A stretch of 64,000 nucleotides of DNA, taken from positions 117,688 through 181,687 of the forward strand of contig NZ_VCLA01000145.1 of the NCBI RefSeq assembly GCF_009600885.1. The letters run 5' to 3'. Every line of letters begins with the position of its first letter. The stretch's first letter is position 1. The translations under genes and the position numbers were made by a program. The stretch is from Streptomyces jumonjinensis. Its GTDB lineage: Bacteria > Actinomycetota > Actinomycetes > Streptomycetales > Streptomycetaceae. The notes below the pieces were generated by a model, which did no database searches, was not told where the DNA came from, and saw only the letters and a list, made by a program, of their open reading frames with translations. This document shows, piece by piece, positions 52,296-62,662 of the stretch.

Positions 52296-53124
52296 GCACT
52301 CGACCCAGCGGCCCGGCGGAGGCGCCCGTGAACATCCTCGAACTGCACGACCTCACCATCCGCACCACGGACGGGCGCACCCTCGTGGACGGCCTCTCGC
52401 TCGCCCTCGCGCCCGGTGAACGCCTCGGTCTCATCGGCGAGTCGGGCTCCGGGAAGTCCCTGACCTCCCTCGCCGTCCTCGGTCTGCTGCCCGCGGGCAT
52501 GACCGCGAGCGGTCGCGTCGTACTCGCCGGCGCCCCGATCACCGGCGCGAGCGAGCGGGAGCTCACAGGCGTACGCGGCCGGGACGCCGCCATCGTCTTC
52601 CAGGAACCGCTGACCGCCCTCGACCCGCTGATGCGGGTGGGCCGCCAGATCGCCGGACCGCTCGGCCGGCGGCGCGGCCTCAAGGGCACGGCGCTCAGAC
52701 AGGCGGTCACCGCCGCCCTGGAACAGGTCCGGCTGCCCGACCCCGAGCGCGTGGCCCGCGCCTTCCCGCACGAGATCTCCGGTGGACAGCGCCAGCGCGT
52801 CGCCCTCGCCATGGCGCTGGCCTGCGAACCCAAGCTGCTCATCGCGGACGAGCCCACCACCGCGCTCGACGTCACCGTGCAGGCCGAACTGCTCACCCTG
52901 CTCGACACGCTGGTACGCGAACGGGACATGGCCCTCCTCTTCGTCAGCCACGATCTCGCCGTCGTCGCGAAGATCGCAGACCGTGTCCTGGTGATGCGGA
53001 ACGGCCGCGCCGTGGAGACCGGCGAGGTCCGGGAGATCGTCGGCGCTCCCCGCGAGGAGTACACCCGGGAACTGGTGAACAGCGCACGCCGGCTGGAATC
53101 GGCTCTCGATCTGAGGAGTGGACG

Positions 53125-53128
<4 letters not shown>
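52292..53128 (+). CDS. Peptide-type ABC transporter ATP-binding protein (DppD-like)
   Basis: This 278-residue ATPase has Walker A GESGSGKSLTSLAVLG at about residues 49-64, signature ISGGQRQRVALAMAL, Walker B LLIADEPTTALDV and switch histidine VSHDLAVV. It is one of two ATPases of the dipeptide transporter, with a GTG start at 52292 that overlaps the DppC stop. It overlaps the second ATPase gene by four bases. Confidence 0.92.
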
Positions 53129-53922
<794 letters not shown>

Positions 53923-53927
53923 CCCGT

Positions 53928-53953
53928 CCCGTCCGGGCCCGGGTCCGGACGGG
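53928..53953. terminator. Bidirectional hairpin between the dipeptide and lactate transporter genes
   Basis: CCCGTCCGG and CCGGACGGG form a perfect 9-bp stem with an 8-base loop in the 35-base gap between two convergent genes, so it can stop both transcripts. Confidence 0.7.
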
Positions 53954-53957
53954 CGGC

Positions 53958-55700
53958 TCAGGGCAGCATTCCGGAGAGCACGCCGGACTGGAGATGGACC
54001 AGTACGCACATCACGGCGAGCAGCAGCAGACTCCATCCGAGGGTCGCTCGGAACAGCACCGTCTCCCGGCCCAGCAGACCGACGGCCGTGGCCGCGATGG
54101 TGAGATTCTGCGGGCTGATCATCTTGCCGACGACACCGCCGGAGGTGTTCGCCGCGACCAGCAGGGTGGGGTCGATGCCGGCCTTGGCGCCGGCGGCCTG
54201 CTGGAGCGTGGCGAACAGGGCGTTGGCGGAGGTGTCCGAACCGGTGACGGCGGTGCCCAGCCAGCCCAGGACCGGGGAGAGGAAGGCGAGGGCCGCACCC
54301 GCTCCGGCGATCCAGGAGCCGATGGTCAGGGTCTGCCCGGACAGGTTCATCACATAGGAGAGGCCGAGTACGGCGGCGACGGTGAGCAGGGCCCAGCGCA
54401 GCTTCGCGACGGTGGCGGCGAACTCCCGGGCCGCCGCCGCGGGGCGTACCCGGTAGAGAGCGGCCACCAGCACTCCGGAGAGCAGCAGGAGGGTTCCGGC
54501 GGAGGAGAGCCAGGGAAGGGTGTAGACGGTGGTGGCCGAGACCTCGCCGGCCGCGGTGAGAATCCTGCCGTCGAGCCCCGGCCAGGGGACGGCGATGTCG
54601 CTGCGGGCGAGGAACTCCTTGGCGGGGCCGAGGAGTTTGGCCGTCGAGAAGACGGCGATCACGATGAGATACGGGCAGAGGGCCAAGGCGATGCGCCGGC
54701 GGCTGCCCGGGGGTTCGCCGCCGCCCGGGTCCAGGAGGACGGCGGCGGCGTCGCTGGGGACCTCTCCTGCCTTGCGGGCCTCTCCGTGCTCCCTGTCCCT
54801 CTCCGACTTCCCGTCCTTCTCCGACCTCCCGCTCTCCCCGCGCTCCCCATCCTTCCTGGCGAGATCGGCGGCGGCCTCCCGGGATCCCTGTGGCCGCCAC
54901 ACCCGCAGGAGGAGGATCAGGGCGGCGACCCCGGCGAGTGAGGCGATGATGTCGGTCAGCTCCACCGAGACATAGGTGGCGCTGAGGAACTGTGCGGCGC
55001 CGAAGACGGCCCCGCACACCAGCGCCGCGGGCCAGGTCTGGCGTACCCCTCGCCGGCCGTCCACCAGCCAGACCAGCAGGAGGGGCACACAGAGCGCGAG
55101 CAGCGGTGTCTGACGGCCTACATAAGCACCGATATCGGTATACGGAATACCGGTGAGATTCCCCGCCGTGATGATCGGGATGGCGATCGCGCCGAAGGCG
55201 ACGGGGGCGGTGTTGGCGACCAGCACGGTGACCGCCGCACGGACCGGACTGAAGCCCAGCGCCATCAGCATCACACCCGTGATCGCCACAGGTGCGCCGA
55301 ATCCGGCGAGCGCCTCCAGCAGACCGCCGAAGCAGAACGCGATGATCAGCGCCTGGATCCGGGGATCGTCGCTGATCAGCCCGAAGGCACGCCGCAGATC
55401 CTCGAAGTAGCCGCTCACCACGGTGAGTTGGTACAGCCAGAGCGCGGCGACCACGATCCACATGATCGGGAACAGTCCGAACGCGGCCCCCTGGCTCGCG
55501 GAGAGCAGCGCGAGACCGGCGGGCATGTCGTAGACGGCCATGGCCACGGCGAGCGCGACGCCGAGGGAGGCGAGCCCCGCCCAGTGGGCCTTCATCCGGG
55601 CCCCGCCGAGCAGGATGAAGAGGGTGAGCAGGGGCAGCAGGGCGACGAGCGAGGAAAGCGCTGGGCTGTCGGCGACGGGGGAGAGGACCGGTCGATACAT
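53958..55700 (-). CDS. lldP: L-lactate permease family transporter
   Basis: This 580-residue membrane protein of the LctP/LldP family has about twelve to fourteen hydrophobic segments. Family landmarks are FGGLLEALAGFGAPVAITG at about residues 125-143 and TGSDTSANALFATLQQAAG and NTSGGVVGKMISPQN in the C-terminal half, including the conserved loop near the end. The ATG at 55700 is used. Odd: a soluble, charged loop of about 70 residues (residues 275-345, rich in Lys, Glu, Arg and Ser) sits between helices. Substrate is lactate or a related acid such as glycolate. Confidence 0.88.
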   Translation of the reverse strand: MYRPVLSPVADSPALSSLVALLPLLTLFILLGGARMKAHWAGLASLGVALAVAMAVYDMPAGLALLSASQGAAFGLFPIMWIVVAALWLYQLTVVSGYFEDLRRAFGLISDDPRIQALIIAFCFGGLLEALAGFGAPVAITGVMLMALGFSPVRAAVTVLVANTAPVAFGAIAIPIITAGNLTGIPYTDIGAYVGRQTPLLALCVPLLLVWLVDGRRGVRQTWPAALVCGAVFGAAQFLSATYVSVELTDIIASLAGVAALILLLRVWRPQGSREAAADLARKDGERGESGRSEKDGKSERDREHGEARKAGEVPSDAAAVLLDPGGGEPPGSRRRIALALCPYLIVIAVFSTAKLLGPAKEFLARSDIAVPWPGLDGRILTAAGEVSATTVYTLPWLSSAGTLLLLSGVLVAALYRVRPAAAAREFAATVAKLRWALLTVAAVLGLSYVMNLSGQTLTIGSWIAGAGAALAFLSPVLGWLGTAVTGSDTSANALFATLQQAAGAKAGIDPTLLVAANTSGGVVGKMISPQNLTIAATAVGLLGRETVLFRATLGWSLLLLAVMCVLVHLQSGVLSGMLP

Positions 55701-55887
55701 GGGCACCCCGGATTTCCGGTGTCGGTCGGACCGCGCTCGGGACGGCTGCCAGTAAAGGAGGTCCGCCGAGGGCTGTACAGGGTGCGTGCCGTGCCGTCGT
55801 ACAGGTTTGGCCATGCAGTCGTACGGTTGCGCCCGATGCTCGGGCCCGGACCGCGCGCTCGGTGCAGACGCGCGGTCCGGCCGGGTG

Positions 55888-56244
55888 TCAGCTCGGCAGC
55901 TTCGCGCGCTCGATCAGCGCCACGGCCGCCCGCGGGTCGGAGACCTGGACGATCAGCCGGGCGTACCGCTCATCGGTCAGCTCCACGACCACCGCCTTGG
56001 ACGCGTCCCGTACATCCCAGAAGACCCGTTCGCCGCCGATGTGGAAGGTGCCGGCGACGATCAGACCGGGGAAGTGGGTGCCCGGGGCGCGGAAGCCCTT
56101 GGGTTCCCTGACGATCCCGGGGTCGGCGGTCGCGCCGCGGACATGGGTCAGGGGGATGGACAGCCGTTTCTTGAGCGCCCAGACTCTGCTGAGTCCTTCG
56201 ATCTCCACGATCAGCCGGCCGTCGTCGATGCTGATCTCTGCCAT
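55888..56244 (-). CDS. Conserved small protein of unknown function, PH-domain-like
   Basis: This 118-residue protein is beta-rich with LIVEIEGLSRVWALKKRLSIPLTHV at the start and FHIGGERVFWDVRDASKAVVVELTDERYARLIVQV in the middle, then a C-terminal helix. The pattern resembles a small PH-like fold, often seen in actinobacterial proteins of unknown function. ATG 56244 has GGAGCGG upstream. It follows the TetR gene on the same strand by 23 bases, so that regulator probably controls it. Confidence 0.78.
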   Translation of the reverse strand: MAEISIDDGRLIVEIEGLSRVWALKKRLSIPLTHVRGATADPGIVREPKGFRAPGTHFPGLIVAGTFHIGGERVFWDVRDASKAVVVELTDERYARLIVQVSDPRAAVALIERAKLPS

Positions 56245-56267
56245 ATCCGCTCCTCGCGAGTGATTGA

Positions 56268-56837
56268 TCAGTGGTGGCCGACACGGTGCGCCAGAGCGGC
56301 ACAGGCCCGGTCGACGTCCGCGCCCGGGGCGCCGGATCTGGTACGGATGCGCAGCCCGATGATCGCGGCGCTGAGGGCGACGGCCAGACCGTCGTCCGAA
56401 GTGTGCGCGTCTGCCGGAGGCTCGGTGCCGGGCTCGGGCGCCGAGCCTCCGGCGGCCTCATCCAGCGCCGCGAGGGTGCGCGCGACCAGCTCCGCCACCT
56501 CGGCGTCCTCCGGCGCCCGCTCCACGGCCGCGAGCAGCAGCAGATCCAGACCTCCGCCCCCGTCGGGGGGGCCGAGTGCCGCGCGCAGCGCCTCAGCCGG
56601 GCCGGCGGCCTCCGCGACGCGTTCGATCAGAGGAGCGACCTCGTGCTCCAGAGACCACCTGAGCGCGGCGAGATAGAGCCCGCGCTTACTGCCGAAGGTC
56701 TTGTACAGACTGTTGCGATGCAGGCCCAGATGAGTGACCAGATCGTCGATGGAGGTGCCGTCGTACGAGCGTCCGGCGAACAGCCGCGCCGCCGAGCGCA
56801 CCGCTTCGGCCTCGTCGAATCCTCTTGGGCGTCCCAT
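56268..56837 (-). CDS. TetR-family transcriptional regulator
   Basis: This 189-residue repressor has the TetR DNA-binding head at residues about 1-50: MGRPRGFDEAEAVRSAARLF, then YDGTSIDDLVTHLGLHRNSLYKTFGSKRGLY, with the helix-turn-helix at 29-48. The C-terminal half is helical and ligand-binding in type, with no clear ligand. ATG 56837 was chosen because the protein aligns from MGRPRGFD; an upstream ATG at 56873 would extend it into the operator. A perfect inverted repeat lies 18 bases upstream of the start, so autoregulation is likely. Confidence 0.87.
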   Translation of the reverse strand: MGRPRGFDEAEAVRSAARLFAGRSYDGTSIDDLVTHLGLHRNSLYKTFGSKRGLYLAALRWSLEHEVAPLIERVAEAAGPAEALRAALGPPDGGGGLDLLLLAAVERAPEDAEVAELVARTLAALDEAAGGSAPEPGTEPPADAHTSDDGLAVALSAAIIGLRIRTRSGAPGADVDRACAALAHRVGHH

Positions 56838-56854
56838 GGGAAGAGCGTACGAGA

Positions 56855-56890
56855 TTAAGGAACGATCGGTCAAGAATGATCGTTCCTTAA
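56855..56890. promoter_or_regulatory. TetR operator, perfect 13-bp inverted repeat
   Basis: TTAAGGAACGATC and its exact complement GATCGTTCCTTAA, with a 10-base spacer, lie directly upstream of the TetR start. The core AACGATC and GATCGTT half-sites are typical of TetR operators. Most likely the regulator binds here and represses itself and the downstream gene. Confidence 0.75.
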
Positions 56891-57005
56891 ATGGGTGCGC
56901 GCCCTGTGTGCCGCCGTCCGGCGGCGCACAGGGCGCGCATTCAGGTATGGACGCGGCGGCCCGGATCGCGCCGCCCTCCAGCGGGTCGATCCGGGCCGCG
57001 TCCGC

Positions 57006-57341
57006 TCACTCTCCCGACATCGCCGCCGCCATCCGCAGATGCGGAGCGGCCTCGTCCGGCCTCCCCTGGCGCTCCAGTGTGCGGCCGAGCATCAGCCGTG
57101 CGTAGTCCTCCACCGGGTTGAGCTCCAGGATCGCCCGCAGCTCCGTCTCGGCCCGGCCCAGCTGGGCGGAGTGGTAGTAGGTGCGGGCGAGCAGCAGCCG
57201 CTGCGCGACCTGCTCCGGCGCTTCGTCGACGAGGCCGCGCAGAATGCGGGCGGCCGTCTGGTATTCCTTGGCGTCGAAGAACAGCTGCGCACGGTCCCAC
57301 CGCTCGGCGGCGGTGCCGAACTCGTAGTAGGTCTCGCTCAC
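57006..57341 (-). CDS. Tetratricopeptide-repeat protein
   Basis: This 111-residue protein consists of about three TPR-like helix pairs (WDRAQLFFDAKEYQTAARILRGLVD, LLLARTYYHSAQLGRAETELRAIL, YARLMLGRTLERQGRPDEAAPHL). TPR proteins bind protein partners; nothing more can be said. The start is a GTG at 57341 with a strong RBS, GGAGGAG. It is divergent from the pirin gene across a 135-base gap. Confidence 0.85.
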   Translation of the reverse strand: MSETYYEFGTAAERWDRAQLFFDAKEYQTAARILRGLVDEAPEQVAQRLLLARTYYHSAQLGRAETELRAILELNPVEDYARLMLGRTLERQGRPDEAAPHLRMAAAMSGE

Positions 57342-57476
57342 TCGCTCTCCTCCTTGGAGGTCTTTTCCGGATCGTTGCATCGCTGTCAACGGACGAGCTT
57401 AGTTGAATATTCCACTACGCTGTGGAGCGTGGGGCTGACAGGCAGCAGCCGCCCGTACAGGAATAGGTTGAGCGCC

Positions 57477-58442
57477 ATGAGTAATCTCGATCGTCAGGCC
57501 GCACTCTCCGTCTGCGGCGGTCGCGGCTTCGTCGTCGCCGAGCCGGTCCGCGAACTCCTCAGCCCTCGCCGGGTCCAGCTCGGCGAGTCCACCGAGGTCC
57601 GTCGTCTGCTGCCCAATCTCGGCCGCCGGATGGTGGGGGCCTGGGCGTTCGTCGACCATTACGGTCCCGACGACATCGCCGACGAGCCCGGCATGCAGGT
57701 CCCGCCCCATCCCCATATGGGCCTCCAGACCGTCAGCTGGCTCCATGAGGGCGAGGTGCTGCACCGCGACAGCACCGGCAGCCTGGCGACCATCCGCCCC
57801 CGTGAACTGGGTCTGATGACCTCGGGCCGGGCCATCAGCCACTCCGAGGAGAGCCCCAGGACGCATGCCCGCTTCCTCCACGGGGCCCAGCTGTGGGTGG
57901 CCCTCCCCGATGCCCATCGGGGCGTGGAGCCCCACTTCCAGCACCACACCGAGCTGCCCACCGTCACCGCACCCGGCCTGAACGCCACCGTCATCCTCGG
58001 CACCCTGGACGGCGCAACCTCCCCCGGCACCGCCTACACCCCGATCACCGGCGCGGACCTGACCCTCGCCCGAGGCGCGGAACTCGGCCTGCCGCTCGAC
58101 CCCGACTTCGAGTACGCGGTGCTCTCCATGTCCGGAGAGGTCCATGTCGACGGCGTCCCCGTACTGCCCGGCTCGATGCTCTACCTCGGCTGTGGCCGCA
58201 CCGAACTTCCGCTGCGCGCGGAGTCCGACGCCGGCTTGATGCTGCTCGGCGGCGAGCCCTTCGAGGAAGAGCTGATCATGTGGTGGAACTTCGTCGCACG
58301 ATCCAACGAGGAGATCGTACAGGCGCGTTCGGACTGGATGCAGGGCTCACGCTTCGGCGAGGTGAAGGGGTACGACGGCGGCCCGCTGGCGGCTCCCGAA
58401 CTCCCGCCGGGGCCGCTGAAGAAGCGCGGAAGGGTGCGTTGA
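57477..58442 (+). CDS. Pirin-family protein
   Basis: This 321-residue cupin protein is of the pirin family, which binds metal through His residues. The N-terminal cupin has FVDHYGPDDIA and the metal-site cluster PPHPHMGLQTVSWLHEGEVLHRDS near residues 77-100, then a HSEESP stretch. The C-terminal cupin is less conserved. Some pirins are quercetinases, others regulate; no choice is possible here. ATG 57477 lacks a strong RBS but the preceding region contains a GAATATTC palindrome near 57403 and promoter-like AT-rich bases. Confidence 0.87.
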   Translation: MSNLDRQAALSVCGGRGFVVAEPVRELLSPRRVQLGESTEVRRLLPNLGRRMVGAWAFVDHYGPDDIADEPGMQVPPHPHMGLQTVSWLHEGEVLHRDSTGSLATIRPRELGLMTSGRAISHSEESPRTHARFLHGAQLWVALPDAHRGVEPHFQHHTELPTVTAPGLNATVILGTLDGATSPGTAYTPITGADLTLARGAELGLPLDPDFEYAVLSMSGEVHVDGVPVLPGSMLYLGCGRTELPLRAESDAGLMLLGGEPFEEELIMWWNFVARSNEEIVQARSDWMQGSRFGEVKGYDGGPLAAPELPPGPLKKRGRVR

Positions 58443-58457
58443 TCCGGGCTTGAGTCA

Positions 58458-58500
58458 CCGGAGGCGTGCCCGCTCCCCGGGCTGCGGGCACACCTCCGGA
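58458..58500 (+). terminator. Hairpin terminator after the pirin gene
   Basis: CCGGAGG-x-GTGCCCGC pairs with GCGGGCAC-x-CCTCCGG across a short loop, a long GC-rich stem 15 bases after the stop codon. It ends the pirin transcript. Confidence 0.7.
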
Positions 58501-59033
58501 GAGACGCGCGAGGCCGAGTCGGCGGGGTGCCGGATGTCTGGGCGCGACGCCGCCACCAGCGGACGCGTACGGACCCTGTGCCGGCAGACGGGAGCCACCC
58601 CCGGACAGCTCCTGCCCCAGCTCGCCGAACACGCCCGGCCGGGCGAGGACGGCACGGTGGTGGCCGTGGAGCCGTTCACACCTGGCTGAATCCGCTCCCT
58701 GCGCCGATGCCGCAGGCAGGGACTCACGACGCTGAGGCAGCGTCACCCGTCGCGCGAGAGCGCCTCCGGTAGCGCCACCGCCCCGGCCTCTCACCCTTGT
58801 GACAGTGAACCCGCACCCCGAGACGGCCACTGGGCAAGCAACCGCCTCTCACCACCACGAGAGCTCGCAGCGGTGCGGGGCCTCTCCTCGGGGGGAGTGC
58901 CGAGAGCCGGGTTTCGGCCATCAACGAGGTCGAAAGCAACCGAAGTTGGCTGTCCCTCATCTCCCCGCGGGGAGTGGGGAGCGGGGCCGCTCCCCGTACT
59001 TCACCCCCCGACCCCGCCGAGCATGGAGTCACC
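58501..59033. other. Intergenic region with a possible YidB-like remnant
   Basis: This 533-base stretch has no full gene. A 51-codon frame from ATG 58534 to 58689 ends LCRQTGATPGQLLPQLAEH, which loosely resembles the C-terminal motif of DUF937/YidB proteins; with no other part of that family present it may be a remnant, and I do not call a gene. The rest is the upstream region of the protease gene. Confidence 0.45.
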
Positions 59034-62000
59034 TTGTTCTCCAGCACACGGCAGAACCGTGGTGCCGTGACCGTCACCACAGCACTCACGGCGGCGGCCC
59101 TCGTCGCCGCACTGACCAGCACCACCTCCTTCGCGGACACGTCCGGGCCCGGCGGCGACGGAGTGAGCGTCGCCGCGGGGAAGAGCGGGAAGGGCGGCAC
59201 CGCCGCCGGGACCCGCTGGGTCACCCTGATCACGGGTGACCGGGTCGGCGTGGACGCCGCGGGCAAGCCCGTGGCCGTCGACCGGGCCGAGGGCCGCGAG
59301 AAGATATCCCTGCGGTCCTTCACCGAGAAGGGCCGCACCTACGTCGTCCCGGCCGACGCCGAGAGGCTGCTCGCCCAGGGCACCCTGGACCGCCGGCTCT
59401 TCGATGTCTCCGGGCTGAGCAGCCCGGAGAGCCGCCGGGCCTACCGCAAGGGCCTGAAGGTCATCGTCGCGTACGAGGGCTCCTCCGGCCCCTCGGCCCG
59501 CCAGGGCGTGCGCGGCAGCGAGGATGTCGCGGTGCGGCGTTCCCTGCCCAGCCTGAACGCGGACGCGGTCACCGTCTCCGAGCGGGACACCACCGCGCTG
59601 TGGGACCAGCTCACCCGCGCCGTCGGTGGCAAGGGCGCCCGGACCGTCCAGGCCGCCCCGGGCGTCCGCCGCATCTGGCTGGACGCGGTCCGTACCGTCC
59701 ATCTGGACAAGGGCACCGCCCAGATCGGCGCCCCCAAGGCATGGGAGGCCGGGTACGACGGCAAGGGCGTCACCATCGCGGTCCTGGACACCGGTGTCGA
59801 CGCCACCCACCCGGACCTGGAGACGCAGGTGATCGCGGCGAAGAACTTCACCTCCTCGCCGGACACCAAGGACCGGGTCGGACATGGCACCCATGTCGCC
59901 TCGACCGCGGCCGGGACCGGCGCCAAGTCCGGCGGCGCGTACAAGGGTGTCGCCCCCGGAGCCAGGATCCTCAACGCCAAGGTCCTGAACGACATGGGCA
60001 TGAGCGAGGACTCCGGAGCCATCGCCGGTATCGACTGGGCCGTGGCCCAGGGCGCCGATGTCATCAACATGAGCTTCGGCACCTCCGACACTCCTGGGCT
60101 CGACCCGCTGGAAGCCCACGTCAACAAGGTGACGAAGGAGAAGGGCGTCCTTTTCACCGTCTCCGCCGGCAACGAGGGACCGGGCCCCGGCTCCGTCGGC
60201 TCCCCGGGCAGCGCGGAAGCCGCTCTCACCGTCGGCGCCGTGGACGAAGCCGACAAGCTCGCCCGCTTCTCCAGCATCGGCCCGCTGGCCGACGACGGCG
60301 CGATCAAGCCGGATGTCACCGCTCCCGGTGTGGGCACCACCGCCGCCTCGGCCCCCGGCAGCGACATCGCCCTGGCCGTCGGCGAGAACCCCGCCGGCTA
60401 TGTCTCCATATCCGGTACCTCCATGGCCGCGCCGCACGCGGCGGGCGCCGCGGCGCTGCTCAAGCAGCAGCACCCCACCTGGTCGGGCGAGCGGCTCAAG
60501 GCCGCGCTGACCGCCTCCGCCAAGGACGTCGGCCACACCGTCTTCCAGCAGGGCACCGGCCGGATCGCCGTCGACCGCGCCATCGGACAGACGGTGGTCG
60601 CCGATGCGACCACCGTCTCCTTCGGCCGGCAGCAGTGGCCGCACACCGACGACAAGCCCGTCACCAAGGAGATCACCTACCGCAACCTCGGCGCCCAGGA
60701 GGTCTCCCTGGACCTGACGGTCCAGGGCACCGGCCCCCAGGGCAAGCCGGCCCCCTCGGGCTTCTTCACCCTCGGCACGGACAAGGTCACCGTCCCCGCG
60801 GGCGGCACCGCCACCGTCCCCTTCACCGCCGACACCCGGATCGGCGATGCCGACAACGGCGCCTACACCGCCGCCGTCATCGCGACCGGCGCCGGCCAGA
60901 CCGTGCGCACCACGGCCGCCGTGGACCGCGAAGTCGAGTCTTACGACCTGACCCTCGACTACGTGGGCCGTGACGGAAAGCCCAACCTGGCCTTCTTCAC
61001 CCACCTGGCCCAGATCTCCGGCGCGGGCAATGCCTCCGAAACCGACCCCGGGGGCAGGAGCACCACGACGTTCCGGCTCCCGGCGGGCGACTACGCCATC
61101 CACGCGAGCCTCTCCCACGAATCCGGGGAATCGGACCGGCTGGTCCACCCCAGGCTGGCGCTGACGAAGAACACCACCGTCACCGTCGACGCCCGCCTCA
61201 CCAAGCCCGTCACGATGAGCGTTCCGGACCCTCGGGCCCGGATGACCGCCGCCGGGGCGGCCTTCTCCGCCGGCATCGGCGAACGGACCATCGAAAGCAC
61301 TTCCTACCTCTCCACCCTGGACGGTTTCCGCACCGCACAGCTGGGCCCGGAGCAGCCCGCCGGTGTCAAGCTCAAGGACGTCCTCCTCGCCCAGTGGGAG
61401 CGCGATGCCTCGACCCAGTACAACCTCGCCGCCGGCGGCGAGGTGAAGCGGCTCTTCACCGGCTACAGCAAGAAGTTCGAGGCCGGCGACTTCGCCAAGG
61501 CCACCGCGACCCTCGGCGCCTCCGTCACGGGCAAGACGGGGCGTACCACGGCGTCGAGCGGGCTGGAACGCCTCAGCTTCCCCTCCGAGTACCCCTTCGC
61601 CCTGCCGGGCTCCCGGACCCACTACCTGGCCACCGACGGTAAGGCCAACCTCTGGTCCCTGTCCGGCGGGCAGCTCGACGCCCAGGGCTGGGAGGAGACC
61701 GATCACATCTCCCCGGAGCGGGACCGCCGCCCGGGCACGAGCCACCGTACGACCCTCGGCTCCGCCGTCCACTCCCCGCTGATGGACGGGAAGACCGGCG
61801 TCCTCCGCCAGGAGAACAAGCTCAAGTTCGTTGTGCCGCTCTTCTCCGACGGCCGGGGCAACGCCGGCCGGTCCGCGTACCTCTCGGCGAAGACCACGCT
61901 CCACCAGGGCACCACCAAGGTCGGGGAGAAGGAGGACCCGCTGGCGGGCTGGGAGAGCTTCACCGTCGGCGCGGACGACGCCGAGTACACCCTGACCACC

Positions 62001-62402
62001 TCGGTCACGCGGAGCCCGTCCGTCTCCGCCGTCGGAACCCGTGTCGACGGCTCCTGGACCTTCCGCAGCGCGAAGCCGCCGACGGACGCCGAGACCCGCA
62101 CCGCGCTGTCCACCGTGCGCTTCGGCGTCCAGGTGGACCTGGACGGCACCGCTCCGGCGGACCGTACGGTGACCTTCCCGGTGACGGTGCAGGGGCCCGC
62201 GGCGGGCACGGGGCTGAAGTCCCTTGAGGTCTCCGTCTCCTACGACGGCGGCGCGACGTGGCAGCGGACGCCCGTGACCAACGGCGAGATCACGATCAAG
62301 AACCCCGCCAAGGGGAAGTCGCTCGCACTGCGGGGCGAGGTCGCCGACACACAGGGCGGCAAGGCGAGCGTGACCGTGTACGACGCGTACATCGGCGAGT
62401 AA
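59034..62402 (+). CDS. Secreted subtilisin-like serine protease (S8), large multidomain
   Basis: This 1122-residue protein has a signal peptide (VTVTTALTAAALVAALTSTTSFA) with cleavage likely near residue 34 and an S8 catalytic domain with all three residues: Asp in VLDTGVDATHPDL near residue 247, His in GHGTHVAST near 281, Ser in SGTSMAAPHAAGAA near 464. The region before the domain holds a propeptide-like part. After residue about 540 come beta-rich domains likely to bind substrate or the cell wall. The start is a TTG at 59034 with GGAG five bases upstream; a GTG at 59067 is an alternative. A hairpin follows the gene. Confidence 0.9.
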   Translation: MFSSTRQNRGAVTVTTALTAAALVAALTSTTSFADTSGPGGDGVSVAAGKSGKGGTAAGTRWVTLITGDRVGVDAAGKPVAVDRAEGREKISLRSFTEKGRTYVVPADAERLLAQGTLDRRLFDVSGLSSPESRRAYRKGLKVIVAYEGSSGPSARQGVRGSEDVAVRRSLPSLNADAVTVSERDTTALWDQLTRAVGGKGARTVQAAPGVRRIWLDAVRTVHLDKGTAQIGAPKAWEAGYDGKGVTIAVLDTGVDATHPDLETQVIAAKNFTSSPDTKDRVGHGTHVASTAAGTGAKSGGAYKGVAPGARILNAKVLNDMGMSEDSGAIAGIDWAVAQGADVINMSFGTSDTPGLDPLEAHVNKVTKEKGVLFTVSAGNEGPGPGSVGSPGSAEAALTVGAVDEADKLARFSSIGPLADDGAIKPDVTAPGVGTTAASAPGSDIALAVGENPAGYVSISGTSMAAPHAAGAAALLKQQHPTWSGERLKAALTASAKDVGHTVFQQGTGRIAVDRAIGQTVVADATTVSFGRQQWPHTDDKPVTKEITYRNLGAQEVSLDLTVQGTGPQGKPAPSGFFTLGTDKVTVPAGGTATVPFTADTRIGDADNGAYTAAVIATGAGQTVRTTAAVDREVESYDLTLDYVGRDGKPNLAFFTHLAQISGAGNASETDPGGRSTTTFRLPAGDYAIHASLSHESGESDRLVHPRLALTKNTTVTVDARLTKPVTMSVPDPRARMTAAGAAFSAGIGERTIESTSYLSTLDGFRTAQLGPEQPAGVKLKDVLLAQWERDASTQYNLAAGGEVKRLFTGYSKKFEAGDFAKATATLGASVTGKTGRTTASSGLERLSFPSEYPFALPGSRTHYLATDGKANLWSLSGGQLDAQGWEETDHISPERDRRPGTSHRTTLGSAVHSPLMDGKTGVLRQENKLKFVVPLFSDGRGNAGRSAYLSAKTTLHQGTTKVGEKEDPLAGWESFTVGADDAEYTLTTSVTRSPSVSAVGTRVDGSWTFRSAKPPTDAETRTALSTVRFGVQVDLDGTAPADRTVTFPVTVQGPAAGTGLKSLEVSVSYDGGATWQRTPVTNGEITIKNPAKGKSLALRGEVADTQGGKASVTVYDAYIGE

Positions 62403-62432
62403 CCGCCGGTCGCCACAGGCGACGCGCACCAG

Positions 62433-62474
62433 AAGGGCTCCACCGCTGGAGAAGCCGGGCGGTGGGGCCCTTCC
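62433..62474 (+). terminator. Hairpin terminator after the protease gene
   Basis: AAGGGCTCCACCGC and GCGGTGGGGCCCTT form a long nearly perfect stem with a loop of about 14 bases, some 30 bases after the stop codon. It probably ends the protease transcript. Confidence 0.7.
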
Positions 62475-62662
62475 CCGTCTGCCGTGTCCGTCTCTCAGGG
62501 CTCGCAGATCATCAAGGTGTTGCTTTGTTTTCTGGGGCTCGTCGGTGTGGTGTGGGCATCCTGGACGGGATCCGTGGTTCGTGGTGTTGTCGCCGTATCC
62601 GGACGAGCGGCGACGACGGCTGCTGATGGCCGTGGAGGCCCCGCCATGGGGTGCGTTGATCC

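Noticed and set aside
58534..58689. A 51-codon ORF as a real gene
   Set aside because: It only loosely resembles the tail of YidB-like proteins, has no good RBS and no other family part is present. It is kept as a possible remnant in the gap entry.
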